From: Pseudomonas californiensis
GTDB taxonomy: Bacteria; Pseudomonadota; Gammaproteobacteria; Pseudomonadales; Pseudomonadaceae
DNA length: 64,000 bases
Direction of reading: 5' to 3'
Assembly: GCF_021147775.1 (NCBI RefSeq)
Contig: NZ_JAGTPK010000016.1
Span: 62,001-126,000 of the forward strand
Below are positions 1-8,504 of the stretch, in pieces (the first letter of the stretch is position 1; every line of letters begins with the position of its first letter). Below the pieces are notes generated by a model. That model was not told the DNA's origin, ran no database searches, and worked only from the letters and a program-made list of their open reading frames with translations. The position numbers were made by a program, and so were the translations under genes.

Positions 1-51
1 CTGGACTTCTTTCTGCGCGAAGCCATGGCTGAAAAAGCGGATCAGCGCTGA
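1..51 (+). CDS. arnA: ArnA C-terminus (partial, 3' end only)
   Basis: Only the last 16 residues and the stop are in the window. They read LDFFLREAMAEKADQR, which fits the C-terminal LDFFLR stretch of the decarboxylase domain of ArnA, the bifunctional UDP-glucuronate decarboxylase / UDP-L-Ara4N formyltransferase. The stop TGA at 49-51 shares its last base with the arnD start ATG at 51, so the two are translationally coupled. The identification leans on the short motif plus the five arn genes that follow in canonical order. Confidence 0.85.
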   Translation: MDFFLREAMAEKADQR

Positions 52-932
52 TGCAGGCAGGCTTGAGAATTGATGTGGACACCTACCGTGGCACCCGTGA
101 AGGTGTGCCGCGAATGCTGGACATGCTTGAGGAAGCTCAGGTCAAGGCCACGTTCTTTTTCAGCGTCGGGCCGGACAACATGGGGCGTCACTTGTGGCGC
201 CTCATCCGTCCACAGTTTTTCTGGAAAATGCTCCGCTCGCGGGCGGCCAGCCTGTATGGCTGGGACATTCTGCTGGCCGGGACCGCCTGGCCGGGTAAAC
301 CGATCGGCCATGACCTCGGCCATCTGATGCGCCGCGCGCGTGATGCTGGTCATGAAGTCGGTCTGCATGCCTGGGATCACCATGGCTGGCAGGCCAATGC
401 GGGGCACTGGAACGATGCACGGTTGATCGCGCAGATCCGCCGGGGCGTCGATTGCCTGGGCGACATTCTCGGCGGCCCGGTGACGTGCTCGGCAGCAGCG
501 GGCTGGCGCGCCGATGAGCGCGTCATTGAAGCCAAACAGTCCTTCGGTTTTCGTTATAACAGCGACTGCCGGGGCGACAGTATTTTTCGTCCATTGCTGG
601 CCAACGGCACGTCTGGAGCACCGCAGATTCCGGTCGACTTGCCGACGTTCGACGAGGTGGTGGGTCCGCAGCTTGATGCGCAGGCGTTCAACAGCTTTAT
701 CCTGCGACGTTTCGCGGCGAACCAACTGAATGTCTACACGGTACATGCCGAAGTCGAAGGCATCGTCATGGCCAACGATTTCAGGCAACTGCTGGCACTG
801 GCGCATCAGCAAGGCATCCGCTTCCAGCCGCTCGGCGATTTGTTGCCTGATGCCATCGAGCAATTGCCCTCTGGCCGAGTCGTACGTGGCGCCCTTGAGG
901 GTCGCGAAGGCTGGCTGGGAGTCCAGCAATGA
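51..932 (+). CDS. arnD: 4-deoxy-4-formamido-L-arabinose-phosphoundecaprenol deformylase ArnD
   Basis: This 293-aa polysaccharide-deacetylase (NodB-fold) enzyme removes the formyl group from undecaprenyl-phosphate-L-Ara4FN, a late step in making the aminoarabinose donor for lipid A. The N-terminus LRIDVDTYRGTREGVP carries the metal-binding Asp-containing first NodB motif, and the HEVGLHAWDHHGWQ segment near residues 103-116 supplies the second motif His residues. Length fits ArnD (about 295 aa). It starts one base inside the arnA stop and its end overlaps the arnT start by 4 nt, so it sits in the middle of the arn operon. The enzyme is expected at the inner membrane, facing the cytoplasm. Confidence 0.95.
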   Translation: MQAGLRIDVDTYRGTREGVPRMLDMLEEAQVKATFFFSVGPDNMGRHLWRLIRPQFFWKMLRSRAASLYGWDILLAGTAWPGKPIGHDLGHLMRRARDAGHEVGLHAWDHHGWQANAGHWNDARLIAQIRRGVDCLGDILGGPVTCSAAAGWRADERVIEAKQSFGFRYNSDCRGDSIFRPLLANGTSGAPQIPVDLPTFDEVVGPQLDAQAFNSFILRRFAANQLNVYTVHAEVEGIVMANDFRQLLALAHQQGIRFQPLGDLLPDAIEQLPSGRVVRGALEGREGWLGVQQ

Positions 933-2581
933 CCGAATCTCGATACCGCGCTATCGCCCTGCTGTTTCTGGCCTTTTTCGCGGCCTACCTGTTGCCGCTC
1001 GGGTCCCACGGCCTGTGGATCCCCGATGAAACCCGTTATGCGCAGATCAGTCAGGAAATGCTCCACAGCGGCCAATGGGCTGCGCCGCATTTCATGGGTG
1101 TGCGCTATTTCGAAAAGCCGGCAGCCGGTTACTGGCTGATCGCGATGGGTCAGCACCTCTTTGGTGAGAATCTGTTTGGCGTGCGGATCGTCTCGGCGCT
1201 GAGCACCGGTCTGAGTGCTGTGCTTGCCTGGTTGCTTGCCGGCCGGATGTGGAACGATCCCCGCAAGAGCTTCGCCAGCGCCTTGTTGTTCATGAGTTTC
1301 GCATTCGTCGCGGGGCAAGCGGGTTATTGCAACCTCGACCCGCAATTCACCTTATGGGTCAATCTGTCGCTGGTTGCATTCTGGTACGCGGTCAACAGCA
1401 TCGGGCGCCTGCGGTTGGGCGCCTGGACGGTGCTCGGGCTTGCCTGTGGCATGGGGTTCATGACCAAAGGGTTTCTGGCCTGGGCGCTGCCGGTGCTGAT
1501 TGCCGGGCCGTATATGCTGTGGCAAAAACGCCTGCGCGAGCTGATTCGCTACGGTTTGCTGGCAGTTATCGTTGCTCTTGCTGTCTGCCTGCCATGGGTA
1601 CTGACGGTTCACGCGCAGGAGCCGGATTACTGGCGATTCTTCTTCTGGCACGAGCATATCCGTCGTTTCGCCGGTGAAGATGCGCAACACGCCCAGCCCG
1701 TGTGGTTTTACCTGCCGGTGCTGGTCGCAGCCTGCCTGCCGTGGGCGCTTTTGATTCCAGTAGCCTTCAAACGCGCCTGGCAAGACAGGCATCAACCCGC
1801 CAGCGCCTTTCTGCTGATGTGGACTGTGCTGCCGCTGCTCTTTCTGAGCCTGAGCCGTGGCAAGCTGCCGACCTACATCCTGCCCTGTCTGTTGCCATTG
1901 GCCCTGCTGATGGCCGATGCAATGGTCGAAAAACTCAGGCACGGCCACCTCGCCACGTTGCGGCTCAACGGCACATTCAATGCGGCCACCGCGCTGACAG
2001 GTATGGCGGCGCTGCTGTATGTGCAATACACACAACCCGTTTATGACCACGAACCCGTCCATCTGCTGCTGGCAGGTCTGGTGCTTGCAGCCTGGTTTGT
2101 GGCCAATGCGCTACAGGCCTGGCGCCCACTGAAACTGTGGGCGATGCCTGCGGCAGGCAGTTTGCTGATGGTTGCCTTGCTACCTGCCGCACTGCCTTAC
2201 AGCGTGGTTTATGACAAGACGCCTGACCAGTTCGTCGCCCGACACATGGCCGAGCTGGCAGCCAGCCAATCGCTGCTGAGCAATGATCTGGGTGCAGCAT
2301 CGGCACTGGCGTGGCGACTGAAACGCTCGGACATCACGCTGTTCAACACATGGGGCGAGCTGAAATACGGCCTCGACTACCCGGACGCCAGTGCGCGCAA
2401 TGTGAGTCTGCAAGGGATCGATGCGTGGATGAGCGCCGCTCGGCATAACGGTCAGGTCGGCGTGATCATGCGCGGCGACGGCAATGAAGAACTGCACGAA
2501 CTCGCCCTGCTGCCCAAAGGCGGCAAGCGCTATCAGGAAGGCGATCTGGTCATCGTGATCTACGAGCGGTCCGAACCATGA
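929..2581 (+). CDS. arnT: Undecaprenyl phosphate-aminoarabinose lipid A transferase ArnT
   Basis: The 550-aa GT83-family integral membrane transferase moves L-Ara4N from undecaprenyl phosphate to lipid A phosphates on the periplasmic side, lowering surface charge and giving polymyxin resistance. The protein opens with a membrane helix, followed by the periplasmic loop LGSHGLWIPDETRYAQISQEM, whose Asp-Glu pair (DE near residue 32) is the acidic motif typical of GT-C enzymes. Many hydrophobic segments follow, then a soluble C-terminal part of about 120 residues. Its ATG overlaps arnD by 4 nt and its stop overlaps arnE by 4 nt. A second, more distant ArnT-like protein lies at 4787-6265 on the other strand. 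Confidence 0.95.
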   Translation: MTESRYRAIALLFLAFFAAYLLPLGSHGLWIPDETRYAQISQEMLHSGQWAAPHFMGVRYFEKPAAGYWLIAMGQHLFGENLFGVRIVSALSTGLSAVLAWLLAGRMWNDPRKSFASALLFMSFAFVAGQAGYCNLDPQFTLWVNLSLVAFWYAVNSIGRLRLGAWTVLGLACGMGFMTKGFLAWALPVLIAGPYMLWQKRLRELIRYGLLAVIVALAVCLPWVLTVHAQEPDYWRFFFWHEHIRRFAGEDAQHAQPVWFYLPVLVAACLPWALLIPVAFKRAWQDRHQPASAFLLMWTVLPLLFLSLSRGKLPTYILPCLLPLALLMADAMVEKLRHGHLATLRLNGTFNAATALTGMAALLYVQYTQPVYDHEPVHLLLAGLVLAAWFVANALQAWRPLKLWAMPAAGSLLMVALLPAALPYSVVYDKTPDQFVARHMAELAASQSLLSNDLGAASALAWRLKRSDITLFNTWGELKYGLDYPDASARNVSLQGIDAWMSAARHNGQVGVIMRGDGNEELHELALLPKGGKRYQEGDLVIVIYERSEP

Positions 2582-2922
2582 CGTGGTCATTGTTGTTCAC
2601 CGCGTGCCTGCTGACGTGCCTCGGTCAGGTCGCTCAAAAAATGGCCGTCGAGAGCTGGCGAGATGGATTCCCCGGTCCGCTGGCCGCCGCGCGCTCCGCC
2701 TGGTTATGGCTGGCGGTGCTGTGTCTGGGATTAGGGCTGCTGGTCTGGCTGACGGTGTTGCAGCGGCTGGACGTCGGTGTCGCCTACCCGATGCTGGCCA
2801 TGAATTTCGTGCTGATCACTCTGATCGGCCGCTACGTGTTCAACGAGCCGGTCGACCGCCAACACTGGTTGGGCATCGTACTGATTCTCGCAGGCGTGAT
2901 TCTGCTGGGGCGTCAGGCATGA
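2578..2922 (+). CDS. arnE: Aminoarabinose-phosphoundecaprenol flippase subunit ArnE
   Basis: This 114-aa EmrE/DMT-like protein has four predicted membrane helices. With ArnF it is thought to flip undecaprenyl-phosphate-L-Ara4N across the inner membrane so that ArnT can use it. The sequence shows the LDVGVAYPMLAMNFVLITLIGRYVF stretch and the C-terminal GIVLILAGVILLGRQ helix typical of the family. It overlaps arnT (4 nt) and arnF (4 nt), which indicates coupled translation. Confidence 0.92.
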   Translation: MTWSLLFTACLLTCLGQVAQKMAVESWRDGFPGPLAAARSAWLWLAVLCLGLGLLVWLTVLQRLDVGVAYPMLAMNFVLITLIGRYVFNEPVDRQHWLGIVLILAGVILLGRQA

Positions 2923-3368
2923 GCCAGCGCAACGGGATGCTGCTGACCCTGGGCAGCGTGGCGCTGGTCAGTGCTGCTCAGTTGGGCATGCGCTGGAGCA
3001 TGACACGCCTGCCCTCGCCCTCCCGACTGTTCGACATGCAGTGGTTCGAGTCGCAAGGCTATCTGAGTATCGACTTCAGTGCCGCCATCGTTGTGTCCGT
3101 CGCCGTCTGCGCGTATGCACTGTCGATGCTACTGTGGCTGCTGGCCCTCCGCAGCCTGCCCTTGAGCCGTGCCTATTCGTTGTTAAGCGTCAGCTATGCG
3201 CTGGTTTACGCGCTGGCGGCCGCTCTGCCGGTTTTCCATGAGACGTTCACGGTATCGAAAACTGTGGGTGTCATCCTGATCGTGATGGGTGTTGTGACCA
3301 TCAACCTTCGGCGCATTTCTCGCAATTCTCTCCAGGGTTCTTTTCATGAAAATCAGCGTTTTCGGTAG
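2919..3368 (+). CDS. arnF: Aminoarabinose-phosphoundecaprenol flippase subunit ArnF
   Basis: This 149-aa four-helix DMT-type protein is the partner of ArnE in flipping the lipid-linked aminoarabinose. The start ATG at 2919 overlaps the arnE stop by 4 nt; a longer reading from upstream in this frame would run through arnE and is a shadow. The typical core ends with VGVILIVMGVVTINLRR. About 18 further residues run on past that and overlap the ugd start at 3346 by 23 nt. That tail is slightly longer than the usual ArnF length and could be a local extension. Confidence 0.9.
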   Translation: MSQRNGMLLTLGSVALVSAAQLGMRWSMTRLPSPSRLFDMQWFESQGYLSIDFSAAIVVSVAVCAYALSMLLWLLALRSLPLSRAYSLLSVSYALVYALAAALPVFHETFTVSKTVGVILIVMGVVTINLRRISRNSLQGSFHENQRFR

Positions 3369-4740
3369 CGGATACGTAGGTCTGGTACAAGCGGTGGTGC
3401 TTGCAGAAGTCGGTCACGACGTCGTGTGCATGGACATTGATCAGGCGAAAGTCGAACAATTGCGCCAAGGCCAGGTGCATATCTACGAGCCGGGGCTGTC
3501 CAACCTGGTTCGCGAGAATCTGGACCACAAGCGACTGCAGTTCACCTGCGACGAACAGATGGCCGTCGAGCATGCCGAGGTACTGTTCATCGCCGTCGGC
3601 ACACCTTCCTGCGAGGACGGATCGGCAGACATGCGCAGCTTCTTCGCCGTCGGCGACAGTATTGCCCGGCACCGCACCGAACCGCTGATCATTGTGGAAA
3701 AGTCCACCGTACCGGTCGGCAGTGGCGATGCCTTGCGCGCGCACATTGATAAAGGCCTGCGTCAGGCCGGGCGCCTGCTGCAATTCGATATTGTCTCCAA
3801 CCCGGAATTTCTCAAGGAAGGTTCGGCCGTCAATGACTGCCGTCGCCCGGACCGAATTGTCATCGGCTGCGAAAACGAAGCGGTAAGAAAGGTCATGCGT
3901 GAACTGTATGCACCGTTCAACCGCAACCATGACCGGATCATGTTCATGGACCTGCGCAGCGCTGAACTCACCAAGTACGCAGCCAACTGCATGCTGGCCA
4001 CCAAAATCAGCTTCATCAACCAGATTGCCGAACTGGCCGAACACTTGGGCGCAGACGTCGAAGCGGTGCGGCTGGGCATCGGTGCCGACTCACGTATCGG
4101 CTACGACTTCATCTACCCCGGCTGCGGGTATGGCGGTTCGTGTTTCGGCAAGGACATCCGTGCGTTGATTCACAGCGCCAGAGAGGCGAATTGCTCAAAC
4201 GATCTGTTATCTGTGGTCGAGGCTATCAACGAGCGCCAGAAGAACAAGCTGTTCGAGCGGGTCAATGCGTTTTACCAGGGGGATTTGCGCGGCAAGACCT
4301 TCGCGCTCTGGGGCCTGGCGTTCAAACCCAACACCGACGACATGCGCGACGCGCCCAGCAGAGTATTGATGGAAGCATTGTGGGCCGCTGGCGCAACGGT
4401 GCGGGCGTTCGACCCCGAAGCCATGCAGGAAACCCAGCGCATTTATGGTTACCGCAAGGACCTGGTGCTGATGGGTACGCCCGAGGCAACCCTTGATGAC
4501 GCCGACGCGCTGATCATCTGCACCGAGTGGCAGCAGTTCAAGGCACCAGATTTCGAGCTGATCCAGCAACGCCTTGGCGCGCCGGTAATATTCGATGGGC
4601 GCAACCTGTACGACACCGAGCGCCTTTCTCAAGGCGGCTTCCACTACTTCCCGATCGGTCGGGGCGAGTCGTGTGATTTGCCTATTCCGCAAAAAAGCTG
4701 GGTACCCGTCGCGCCAGTCGCGGCTCGCCAGACCCTCTGA
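3346..4740 (+). CDS. ugd: UDP-glucose 6-dehydrogenase
   Basis: The 464-aa enzyme oxidises UDP-glucose twice with NAD+ to UDP-glucuronate, the entry substrate for ArnA. A Rossmann nucleotide-binding motif GSGYVGL begins at residue 7. The catalytic Cys lies in GYGGSCFGKD (about C266), and the C-terminal UDP-binding domain contains GLAFKPNTDDMRDAPS. A possible ribosome site CAGGG lies about 8 nt before the ATG, inside the arnF 3' end. It closes the arn operon; 46 nt later the convergent gene at 4787-6265 ends. Confidence 0.95.
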   Translation: MKISVFGSGYVGLVQAVVLAEVGHDVVCMDIDQAKVEQLRQGQVHIYEPGLSNLVRENLDHKRLQFTCDEQMAVEHAEVLFIAVGTPSCEDGSADMRSFFAVGDSIARHRTEPLIIVEKSTVPVGSGDALRAHIDKGLRQAGRLLQFDIVSNPEFLKEGSAVNDCRRPDRIVIGCENEAVRKVMRELYAPFNRNHDRIMFMDLRSAELTKYAANCMLATKISFINQIAELAEHLGADVEAVRLGIGADSRIGYDFIYPGCGYGGSCFGKDIRALIHSAREANCSNDLLSVVEAINERQKNKLFERVNAFYQGDLRGKTFALWGLAFKPNTDDMRDAPSRVLMEALWAAGATVRAFDPEAMQETQRIYGYRKDLVLMGTPEATLDDADALIICTEWQQFKAPDFELIQQRLGAPVIFDGRNLYDTERLSQGGFHYFPIGRGESCDLPIPQKSWVPVAPVAARQTL

Positions 4741-4786
4741 CCCGACTGAGCCGGCGCACGCGTCCGAACGATCTGGCGCGTTCAGG

Positions 4787-6265
4787 TCAGTTGCTTTTCG
4801 CGGGTGCCTCGTAGCTGACGAAATAGTAATGGCGGCTGCCAATCTTCACATCAGCGACAGCCTTGAGCGGCAGCGCTGGCCCGTACGTGCGCTCCATGAT
4901 CGCTATGTTACCGGGATCACTCATGAGAAAAGCGTTCACGCTGGCGTCGGTGTCGAACGCATCGAGCAGGCTACGTGTGTAAAACGCACTGGCGCCTGAC
5001 AACCGCTCGCTGGGCTGGAACAACGCCACATGGTGACCTTCAGCCTGCAAGGCGTGCACCCGGTCCGTCAGCGGCAAAAATGAAAACTGCCGATCCTCCT
5101 GCGGAACCAGCCAGACAGCTGCCGACAGGTAGAGCGCCATAACCAGCGCGACCGCCGCTGTCATCAAGGCTCGCTGATTTCGCACAACAAAGGCCGCCGT
5201 AGACGACGTGCCCGAATGAGCGTTGAGTCGTGCCCACAGCACCGATGCGTATTCCGCAGCGATCACTGCCGCCGCCGGTGCCGATGACATCAGGTAAACC
5301 ATACGTTTGCTGGAAGCCAACGTCAGCAGCACAAACTGCGCGATGAGCCACAGGCTGAAAAACAGCAGGTGACGGTTGGCCAACAGCTGTTTGCGAAAGT
5401 GCCAAAGCCCCAGATACACGAGCAGGTTCCACGGCATGAACGCTTCGGGCAGCTTGGCGATGTAGTAATAGAACGGCTCGTAATGCCCAGCCTCTCGAAA
5501 CGAGCCACTGAAGCGTCCGACGCTGTTGGTCCACAGCACAGCCTTCAACGATTCGACACCGCCCTGCCCGTACAGGAAACACAGCCAGACCATCAGTGGC
5601 ACCAGGCCCAGTACGGTAAACACCGCTGGCCGCAACCAGTCCGTCAGTACCAGACGTTTGCGCTGTAACGTTTCACACAGCAACCAGGCGAAAATGACTA
5701 CGCCGGGCAGAGCTAATCCCAGCACGCCTTTGCTCAGTGTCGAGATCGCAATACCCGCCGCAAAAGAGCACCACAGCCACACACTTCGATCGCCCTTGGC
5801 GCGTTGATTGACCGCCTGGAAATACACCAGCAACGCAAGGGTCACGCCGAACGCCAGCAAGGCGTCTTCACCCACTTGCCGTGAGTTGTCCCAGAAACTG
5901 GCCATGGTCGCCAGTATGAAGGCGCCAAGCCAGGCAACAGGCACCGGGCGCGCCATGCGCTTGAGCATGCCATACAGCAACAGCACACTGAACAGCCCGG
6001 CAAACGCCGAGGCCAGCCTCACAGCCCAGGTCTCGGCGCCAAACGCCCGGATGGCTGCCGCATCGAGCCAGACACTCAGCGGCGGCTTTTCCAGAAAAGG
6101 CTGAGCGCTCAGCGTCGGCGTGACCCAGTTATCACTCAGCAGCATTTCCATGGCGATACCCGCCACACGCGGCTCGGTGGAGCTCTGAAGCTGATGATTA
6201 CCCAATGCAAAAAAGAACAGCACAATACTCAGGAGCAACAGCCACAGCGTGCGCGAAGCCACCAT
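4787..6265 (-). CDS. ArnT/PMT-like membrane glycosyltransferase
   Basis: This 492-aa integral membrane protein is of the ArnT / protein O-mannosyltransferase (GT-C) superfamily. After a first helix it has the loop STEPRVAGIAMEMLLSDNWVTPTL, the position occupied in ArnT by the acidic catalytic loop (STEPR with Glu-Pro-Arg), then roughly ten hydrophobic segments and a small soluble C-terminus. It probably transfers a sugar from a polyprenyl-phosphate donor to a periplasmic acceptor; donor and acceptor cannot be told from the sequence. It converges on ugd, so it is not part of the arn operon, although its location next to it suggests a cell-envelope sugar role. ATG at 6263-6265 has no strong ribosome site. 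Confidence 0.8.
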   Translation of the reverse strand: MVASRTLWLLLLSIVLFFFALGNHQLQSSTEPRVAGIAMEMLLSDNWVTPTLSAQPFLEKPPLSVWLDAAAIRAFGAETWAVRLASAFAGLFSVLLLYGMLKRMARPVPVAWLGAFILATMASFWDNSRQVGEDALLAFGVTLALLVYFQAVNQRAKGDRSVWLWCSFAAGIAISTLSKGVLGLALPGVVIFAWLLCETLQRKRLVLTDWLRPAVFTVLGLVPLMVWLCFLYGQGGVESLKAVLWTNSVGRFSGSFREAGHYEPFYYYIAKLPEAFMPWNLLVYLGLWHFRKQLLANRHLLFFSLWLIAQFVLLTLASSKRMVYLMSSAPAAAVIAAEYASVLWARLNAHSGTSSTAAFVVRNQRALMTAAVALVMALYLSAAVWLVPQEDRQFSFLPLTDRVHALQAEGHHVALFQPSERLSGASAFYTRSLLDAFDTDASVNAFLMSDPGNIAIMERTYGPALPLKAVADVKIGSRHYYFVSYEAPAKSN

Positions 6266-6422
6266 TCAAGACACCCGAGCAAAGTTGAAACCCCGAGTAT
6301 AAGCAGCGCAATACTGACGTTTCATGAAACTGTCGACAGAAACCCCGGCGCGCTCACTTGCCGTTTCAAGAGAGATGCCAAAGCCTCGACTGCCTCAGCT
6401 GTCATCAGGCAAAACTGGACGA

Positions 6423-6485
6423 TGAGCCGAATAGCTCGCACAATCGGCTCATACCATGAGCCGATTGAATTCTCTATTCGGCTCA
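6423..6485. promoter_or_regulatory. Twin-dyad operator array upstream of the Fic gene
   Basis: Four 12-bp arms occupy 6423-6434 (TGAGCCGAATAG), 6441-6452 (CAATCGGCTCAT), 6456-6467 (ATGAGCCGATTG) and 6474-6485 (CTATTCGGCTCA). The outer pair and the inner pair are each exact reverse complements, separated 6-3-6 nt, so the block is a near-perfect palindrome made of two 29-bp dyads (6423-6451, 6457-6485). It ends 16 nt before the Fic ATG. Such symmetry implies a dimeric or tetrameric repressor, plausibly the Fic protein itself through its C-terminal winged helix (inference). Confidence 0.8.
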
Positions 6486-6501
6486 GCGCGAGCGCCTCTT
6501 A

Positions 6502-7632
6502 ATGTCTGAACATCTCTGGATCTGGCAGCAACCGGACTGGCCACAGTTGCGCTGGAACAGCGAACGCCTGGCTACGCTGTTGCGAGCCTGCGCGACAGCG
6601 CAAGGTCGCCTGCTCGGCATGACCGCAGTGGCGGGTCGCGACACCGCTCTTCAGGAAAGTCTGGACAGCTTGCTGCAAAACATCGTGACCTCATCAGCGA
6701 TTGAAGGTGAGCAACTGAACGTTGGGTCGGTAAGGTCTTCGCTGGCGCGCCGTCTGGGCCTTGCCGACGGTGGCAAACCCAGCACGCGCAGTGAAGGCCT
6801 GGCAGAGCTGATGCTGGATGCCACCGGCAGCAGCGATCAGCCACTCACGCTTGATCGCCTGTTTGCCTGGCACCGCTGGCTCTTCCCGGCTCAGGAAACA
6901 TTCACCTCCAACCACGTAAAAGCGGGGCAATTGCGCGGCGAAGACTCGATGCAAGTGGTGTCAGGACGTATTGATCGGCCTACCGTACACTTCCGGGCCC
7001 CACCCCGCGACGTGCTGGAAGCCCAGCTGGAAGACTTCCTCGTATGGTTTGCCAAAAGCCGGAACGATCCAGGCCTTGATCCGTTCGTGCGGGCAGGCAT
7101 TGCTCATTTCTGGTTCATCACCCTTCACCCCTTTGACGATGGCAATGGCCGCCTGACCCGAGCCCTGACTGACCTGGCGCTGGCTCAGAGCGAGCAGCAA
7201 GCCATTCGCTTCTACGCCATGTCGGCGAGCATTCTGGAAGATCGGGCCGGCTACTACCGCGTTCTGGAAAGCAGCCAGAAAGGCGCAACTGACATCACTG
7301 ACTGGCTGGAGTGGTTCCTGCAAACCTTCCTGCGCAGCGTCGAGCAAGCCTTGGAACGCATCCAGCGCGTACTGGCCAAGACGCGCTTCTGGCAACTTCA
7401 TCAGGGCGATGCACTGTCCGCTGAACAGGCCAAAGTGCTCAACCGTCTGCTTGATGGTGGCGAACGCGGCTTTGCCGAAGGCATCAGCGCAGCCCAGTAT
7501 CAGGCGGTGGCAAAAGTATCCAAGGCAACCGCCACCCGCCACCTGAGCGACCTGCTCGCCAAAGGCTGCATCACCCGCCTGCCCGGTGGCGGTCGCAGCA
7601 CGCGGTATCAGATCAACGACGTATCGCTGTAA
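6502..7632 (+). CDS. Fic-domain (AMPylase-type) protein with DUF4172 N-terminus and winged-helix C-terminus
   Basis: The 376-aa protein has the Fic core motif HPFDDGNGRLTR with catalytic His209 and the anion-binding GNGR loop, so it is predicted to transfer AMP (or another nucleotide) to a hydroxyl side chain. Near residues 64-69 it has SSAIEG, matching the (S/T)xxxE(G/N) inhibitory helix carried on the N-terminal side (class II Fic), so activity is probably auto-inhibited by Glu68. The first 80 residues resemble DUF4172/Fic_N. The last 70 residues, with AQYQAVAKVSKATATRHLSDLLAKGCITRL, read as a winged helix-turn-helix. The 5' region carries a highly symmetric operator array. The target protein is unknown. 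Confidence 0.9.
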   Translation: MSEHLWIWQQPDWPQLRWNSERLATLLRACATAQGRLLGMTAVAGRDTALQESLDSLLQNIVTSSAIEGEQLNVGSVRSSLARRLGLADGGKPSTRSEGLAELMLDATGSSDQPLTLDRLFAWHRWLFPAQETFTSNHVKAGQLRGEDSMQVVSGRIDRPTVHFRAPPRDVLEAQLEDFLVWFAKSRNDPGLDPFVRAGIAHFWFITLHPFDDGNGRLTRALTDLALAQSEQQAIRFYAMSASILEDRAGYYRVLESSQKGATDITDWLEWFLQTFLRSVEQALERIQRVLAKTRFWQLHQGDALSAEQAKVLNRLLDGGERGFAEGISAAQYQAVAKVSKATATRHLSDLLAKGCITRLPGGGRSTRYQINDVSL

Positions 7633-7724
7633 AGAATCGCGAGGTTGAACCGACAACCCATGCAGCACCAATGAGCCATCAAACTCTTCAGTAAAACTCT
7701 CTGCCTCGCATGGAAAGGATTCCC

Positions 7725-8360
7725 ATGAACCTCAGCGCTGTCATCGCCCCGGCCTTCCATATGCTGAGCTGGCTGTTGCCCGCCATGCTCCTGCTCGGGC
7801 TGCTCAAATCCCGCTGGGCAAAAGGTCATATCGGAGAAATGTGGGTGAGTCTGTTTGCGGGCTGGAAACTCGACAAGGCTACTTATCGACGCTTCCACAA
7901 TGTGACGCTGGACACGCCTGACGGCACGACGCAGATCGACCATGTGTTTCTTTCGCCCTACGGTATTTTTGTGCTGGAAACCAAAAACATGAGCGGCTGG
8001 ATCTTCGGCAGCGAAAAGCAGCCGCAGTGGACGCAGAAGCTCTACAAACGCACCTACAGGTTTCAGAATCCGTTGCGTCAGAATTACAAGCACCTGAAAG
8101 CACTTGAGGCCACGCTTGGGGTCGGTCCGGTGTACCTGCACTCAGTGATTTGCTTCGTCGGCGGCAGCACATTCAAGACGCCAATGCCAGTCAACGTCAC
8201 TCAGGGTATAGGCTTTGTTCGTTACATCCGCTCGTTTCAGCACGCCGTGTTCAGCGAGGCAGAAGTCGATGCGCTGGCCGATGCGTTGCAATCCCGTCGG
8301 CGTCTACCTGATCGCGCGACGCACCGCGAGCATGTGCAAAACCTCAGACGTCGCAGATGA
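7725..8360 (+). CDS. NERD (nuclease-related) domain protein, membrane-anchored
   Basis: This 211-aa protein has an N-terminal hydrophobic helix (about residues 4-26) followed by a NERD domain. Recognisable pieces are VTLDTPDGTTQIDHVFLSPYGIFVLETKN, which holds the Asp and the Glu-x-Lys of the nuclease-like fold, and NPLRQNYKHLKAL. NERD proteins are predicted nucleases with poorly known roles. The ATG at 7725 is chosen because AAAGGA sits a few bases upstream; another in-frame ATG at 7710 has no such site. It lies 92 nt after the Fic gene and could be a separate transcript. Confidence 0.8.
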   Translation: MNLSAVIAPAFHMLSWLLPAMLLLGLLKSRWAKGHIGEMWVSLFAGWKLDKATYRRFHNVTLDTPDGTTQIDHVFLSPYGIFVLETKNMSGWIFGSEKQPQWTQKLYKRTYRFQNPLRQNYKHLKALEATLGVGPVYLHSVICFVGGSTFKTPMPVNVTQGIGFVRYIRSFQHAVFSEAEVDALADALQSRRRLPDRATHREHVQNLRRRR

Positions 8361-8504
8361 AGCGCCTCTCGATGCGCCTTGAATGATCGCCCTCGCGATA
8401 CCCCTCACTCACAGAGCGGTTCAATTTCCCGCCGAATGTGGCTTACTGGGCACCTCCGGCATCCAATCAGGGATTTCTTCTCTACCCTCGCGGTCTCTTA
8501 ACGC

